DNA from: Formivibrio sp.
Lineage (GTDB): Bacteria; Pseudomonadota; Gammaproteobacteria; Burkholderiales; Chitinibacteraceae
NCBI GenBank assembly: GCA_031291275.1
Contig: JARLJJ010000632.1
Coordinates: 1 to 37,163 of the forward strand
Reading direction: 5' to 3'
Length of the DNA: 37,163 nucleotides
The position numbers and the translations under genes were made by a program. Under the pieces are notes generated by a model. The model searched no databases. It was not told the DNA's origin and worked only from the letters and a program-made list of their open reading frames with translations. Within the stretch, counting starts at the first letter, position 1. Each line of letters opens with the position of its first letter. Positions 34,645 through 37,163 of the stretch are shown here, piece by piece.

Positions 34645-35514
34645 ATGGCCAAATACATCCTACTTCGCCTGCTTGCCACTACGCTGGCCTTGGCGCTTTA
34701 TTCAGCACCTGTTGCCGCCTCTACCATCTGGGCCGCCGCTGGAGACGATGCCAACGGCGGCACCCTGCTTGCGAAAAACCGTGACGGGAAATCCGATCAC
34801 CGGCAGATCCTGATTCACTCCAAGCCAGGGGAAGGATTTTCCTGGTTTGGCCTGTATTCCACCGGCAAAGAGGATCCCGGTCTCAATGCGGGCGTCAACG
34901 AAAAAGGCCTGAGCATTGTTTCAACTGCCGCCAGCAGCATTCCTGCCAAGCAGCGCGTCAGGCAACCCGGTAAACATAGCGTCATCAGCCAGATTCTTTC
35001 CCGCTTTGCCAGCGTAGACGAACTCGCCGCCAATGCCGACCATGTATTTTCAGGCTCTCGCGCAGTCTCGCTACTGGTTGCCGATCATCAGCAAGTACTC
35101 ATGGCCGAGATCGGTCTGGGGGGCGAATTTGTCTTTCATACCGTAGATAAAGGCACGCTGGCACACACCAATCATTATCTGAACAAAGATCTGGCCGTAT
35201 TCAATACAGCGCCCAATCCAGGCAGCCTTGTCCGACTTGCGCGCATTAACGTGCTATTAAAAAAAACAGCGTCACCATACACATTGAGCGAGTTCATCGC
35301 CATGAGCCGCGACCGTCATGATGGCCCGGAAAACAGCCTATGGCGCACGGGCAAGGAGCGCACACTGTCATCTTGGATAATACAAACCCCGGCCAGTGGC
35401 GCGGCCAAATTACGCGTCGTCATTGCCAACCCCAGGGAATCGGAAAAAACTTTCACATACACGCTGAACGACATTTTTTGGAAGAGCTTATCCGGAAACC
35501 CGCAGACAAAATAA
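34645..35514 (+). CDS. Exported Ntn-hydrolase-like protein (acyltransferase / linear amide hydrolase type), Ser in nucleophile position
   Basis: Probably a member of the N-terminal-nucleophile hydrolases related to penicillin acyl-transferase, carcinine hydrolase and choloylglycine hydrolase. It has 289 aa. A signal peptide (residues 1-25, ending PVAA) is followed by STIWAAAGDDANGGTLLAKNRD. The GGTLLAKNRD and LNAGVNEKGLSIVSTAASS blocks and later HTNHY match the fold. In relatives the residue before T-I/L-W is the catalytic Cys; here it is Ser26, the first residue after predicted cleavage. Ser can serve in some Ntn enzymes, so activity is possible but unproven. Substrate unknown. It lies three bases after the S1/P1 nuclease gene. 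Confidence 0.7.
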   Translation: MAKYILLRLLATTLALALYSAPVAASTIWAAAGDDANGGTLLAKNRDGKSDHRQILIHSKPGEGFSWFGLYSTGKEDPGLNAGVNEKGLSIVSTAASSIPAKQRVRQPGKHSVISQILSRFASVDELAANADHVFSGSRAVSLLVADHQQVLMAEIGLGGEFVFHTVDKGTLAHTNHYLNKDLAVFNTAPNPGSLVRLARINVLLKKTASPYTLSEFIAMSRDRHDGPENSLWRTGKERTLSSWIIQTPASGAAKLRVVIANPRESEKTFTYTLNDIFWKSLSGNPQTK

Positions 35515-35694
35515 AGCACCCAACCAAAGAATCATTAAGCAAAATACCGTTTGCAATAGAGGGATATCAGACCAAGCCAAAGTGGTAGTTTTCCCGTTTG
35601 TACCCTGCATAAGGCAAAGTCCGGATACCACTACCAGGTGAATCTGCAAGAATGCAGAATCTGCCCCGCCCGGCCAACCCAACAAAGGTCCGTG

Positions 35695-36729
35695 ATGTCC
35701 CAACACTTTGCCTCAGATAACTATGCCGGCGTTTGCCCGGAAGCCATGCAGTGGTTTTTGGCTGCCAACCAGAGTGGTCACGAACCTGCCTATGGCGACG
35801 ACCAGTGGACCCAGCGCGCCTGCGATGCCATCCGTGCCGCATTCCAGACTGAATGCGACGTGTTCTATGTGTTTAACGGTACCGCCGCCAACTCGCTGGC
35901 ACTGGCATCACTGTGCCAGTCGTATCATTCGGTGATTTGCCACGAAGTGGCGCACATTGAAACGGACGAATGCGGTGCACCGGAGTTCTTCTCCAATGGT
36001 GCCAAGCTACTGGTTGCGCAAGGCGAGAACGGCAAGCTGACCCCGCAAGCGATCGAATCACTGATCACCCGTCGCAGCGATATTCATTCCCCACGCCCTC
36101 AAGTTGTCTCGATTACCCAATCCACTGAAGTCGGGACGGTCTACACCATAGACGAAATCCGCGCGATTACTGATCTGGCACACAAGAACGGTATGTCGGT
36201 CCACATGGATGGCGCGCGCTTTGCCAATGCCGTTGCCACGCTAAACGCCGATCCGGCCGATATCACCTGGCGTGCTGGCGTGGATGTATTGTGCTTTGGT
36301 GGCACAAAAAACGGCTTGCCGGTGGGCGAAGCTGTGGTATTTTTCAATCGCGAACTTGCCAAGGATTTTGCCTACCGCGTCAAACAATCCGGCCAATTGG
36401 CATCCAAGATGCGTTTCATCTCCGCACCTTGGCTCGGCCTGATGGAAAATGATGTCTGGTTGCGCAATGCCCGTCACGCCAATGCCATGGCACGACGCCT
36501 ACACGACGCGCTGTTGGATATTCCGCTGGTGGATATCATGTTCCCATGTGAATCCAATGCGGTATTTGTCAAACTCCCTCAAACTGCGATTGACCAGTTA
36601 CGCGCTGAAGACTGGCGCTTTTACCAGTTCATCGGGGCGGGCGGCTGCCGCTTCATGTGCGCTTGGGATACCGAGCCGGAGATGGTGGACAAGCTGGCGG
36701 CGGCGATTGCCAAAGCTTGCGCAAAGTAA
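35695..36729 (+). CDS. ltaE: Low-specificity L-threonine aldolase
   Basis: PLP enzyme that splits L-threonine and L-allo-threonine to glycine and acetaldehyde. It has 344 aa from ATG at 35695 (AAAGG nine bases upstream); an in-frame start at 35638 would add 19 residues rich in Cys and Pro that the family lacks. Family blocks are FASDNYAGVCPEAM, YGDDQWTQRA, FNGTAANSLAL, ETDECGAPEFFSNGAKLL and VHMDGARFANA. The PLP lysine is K205 in FGGTKNG. It resembles the Pseudomonas enzyme closely. A 180-base gap separates it from the acylase-like gene; no terminator or promoter is clear there. Confidence 0.92.
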   Translation: MSQHFASDNYAGVCPEAMQWFLAANQSGHEPAYGDDQWTQRACDAIRAAFQTECDVFYVFNGTAANSLALASLCQSYHSVICHEVAHIETDECGAPEFFSNGAKLLVAQGENGKLTPQAIESLITRRSDIHSPRPQVVSITQSTEVGTVYTIDEIRAITDLAHKNGMSVHMDGARFANAVATLNADPADITWRAGVDVLCFGGTKNGLPVGEAVVFFNRELAKDFAYRVKQSGQLASKMRFISAPWLGLMENDVWLRNARHANAMARRLHDALLDIPLVDIMFPCESNAVFVKLPQTAIDQLRAEDWRFYQFIGAGGCRFMCAWDTEPEMVDKLAAAIAKACAK

Positions 36730-36827
36730 ACAACCGGCTCAAAACGGCTCCGAAGATTTACCCCCTGATACCGCCGCGATCCAGCACATGCGTATTAAAT
36801 CTGCGTCGTGACCAAGATTGAATACAG

Positions 36828-37163
36828 ATGAAAACTGAACACTATGGTCCCCATGAAGATCAAGTCGGCGATTTGTATCTTCCCGGCAATGCAAAACCTG
36901 CGGTAATTTGTCTTCTACATGGCGGATTCTGGCGAATGCCTTATGGGCGAGACCAGATGGATGCAATTGCATGTGATTGGGTCTTGCGCGGATTTGCGGT
37001 GTGGAATCTTGGCTATCGTCGGCTGGGCATTCCAGACGGTGGATGGCCCCTTACCGGGGAAGATGTCATTCGAGGAATCGATTACCTTTCCAGCCTTGCA
37101 GCCAAGGGCACCGATCTCGATCTTGAACGCATTGCAGTGGTCGGCCATTCAGCAGGCGGACAC
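36828..37163 (+). CDS. Alpha/beta hydrolase (N-terminal part)
   Basis: Putative esterase or peptidase-like alpha/beta hydrolase, cut by the right edge after 112 codons with the frame still open. It starts MKTEHYGPHEDQVGDLYLPG. The oxyanion-hole motif LLHGGFWR is at about residues 29-36. The nucleophile elbow GHSAGGH ends the visible part (Ser at about residue 109). The layout resembles the BD-FAE / kynurenine formamidase-like group. Asp and His of the triad would lie beyond the edge. No Shine-Dalgarno is obvious. It stands 98 bases after ltaE on the same strand. Confidence 0.8.
   Translation, partial: MKTEHYGPHEDQVGDLYLPGNAKPAVICLLHGGFWRMPYGRDQMDAIACDWVLRGFAVWNLGYRRLGIPDGGWPLTGEDVIRGIDYLSSLAAKGTDLDLERIAVVGHSAGGH

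Noticed and set aside
1..37163. CRISPR arrays, tRNA/rRNA genes, insertion sequences, prophage or toxin-antitoxin modules
   Set aside because: None seen on reading; intergenic gaps are short and hold no repeat arrays or cloverleaf-like segments.

Overview
The window reads as chromosomal core sequence from a motile betaproteobacterium, probably of the order Neisseriales (Chromobacteriaceae or Chitinibacteraceae type). This placement is inferred from protein wording (FtsH N-terminus, FolE2, AceK, RluD-PgeF pairing) and from flagellar gene order; no marker in the window fixes the genus. I see no rRNA, tRNA, CRISPR array, insertion sequence or prophage. Coding density is high and no gene-free stretch exceeds about 260 bases.

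Layout. (1) 1-9625, housekeeping: ftsH (partial) and rlmE on the minus strand, divergent yhbY, then a minus-strand series of a DUF4149 membrane protein, greA, carB, carA and bamD, followed by plus-strand rluD-pgeF. Strong hairpins lie between carB and greA, in the carA leader and after pgeF. (2) 9658-16230, minus strand: folE2 preceded by a complete fliKLMNOPQR operon in the classical order, headed by a near-consensus sigma-54 promoter in front of fliK. (3) 16233-28924, plus strand: flhB-flhA, an opposing aceK, then one tightly packed run flhF-flhG-[STAS-MlaE permease, MlaF-like ATPase, MCE protein, PqiC-like lipoprotein]-fliA-motC. (4) 28971-33617: a DHA2-type MFS exporter (minus), ftsK, and the ribosomal pair rpmB-rpmG with promoter and terminator. 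(5) 33820-37163: two adjacent secreted hydrolases (S1/P1 nuclease and an Ntn-type acylase-like protein), threonine aldolase ltaE, and the start of an alpha/beta hydrolase.

How the genes work together. Regions 2 and 3 encode the flagellar export gate (FliP, Q, R, FlhB, FlhA with FliO), the C-ring/switch (FliM, FliN), the hook-length ruler (FliK), the stator-associated FliL, the polar placement/number pair FlhF-FlhG, sigma-28 (FliA) and one stator subunit (MotC). The chemotaxis, filament and motD genes are not in the window.

The most unusual features are: a four-gene MCE-type lipid transport operon stitched between flhG and fliA with almost no spacing; an FlhG that keeps its FlhF-activating DQAxxLR motif but has lost both lysines of its ATP-binding loop; a motC without motD; aceK sitting inside the flhA/flhF junction; an attenuator-like leader before carA; a Shine-Dalgarno-sequestering hairpin with an overlapping upstream ORF before the DUF4149 gene; and an Ntn-hydrolase-like protein whose signal-peptide cleavage would expose Ser where Cys is expected.
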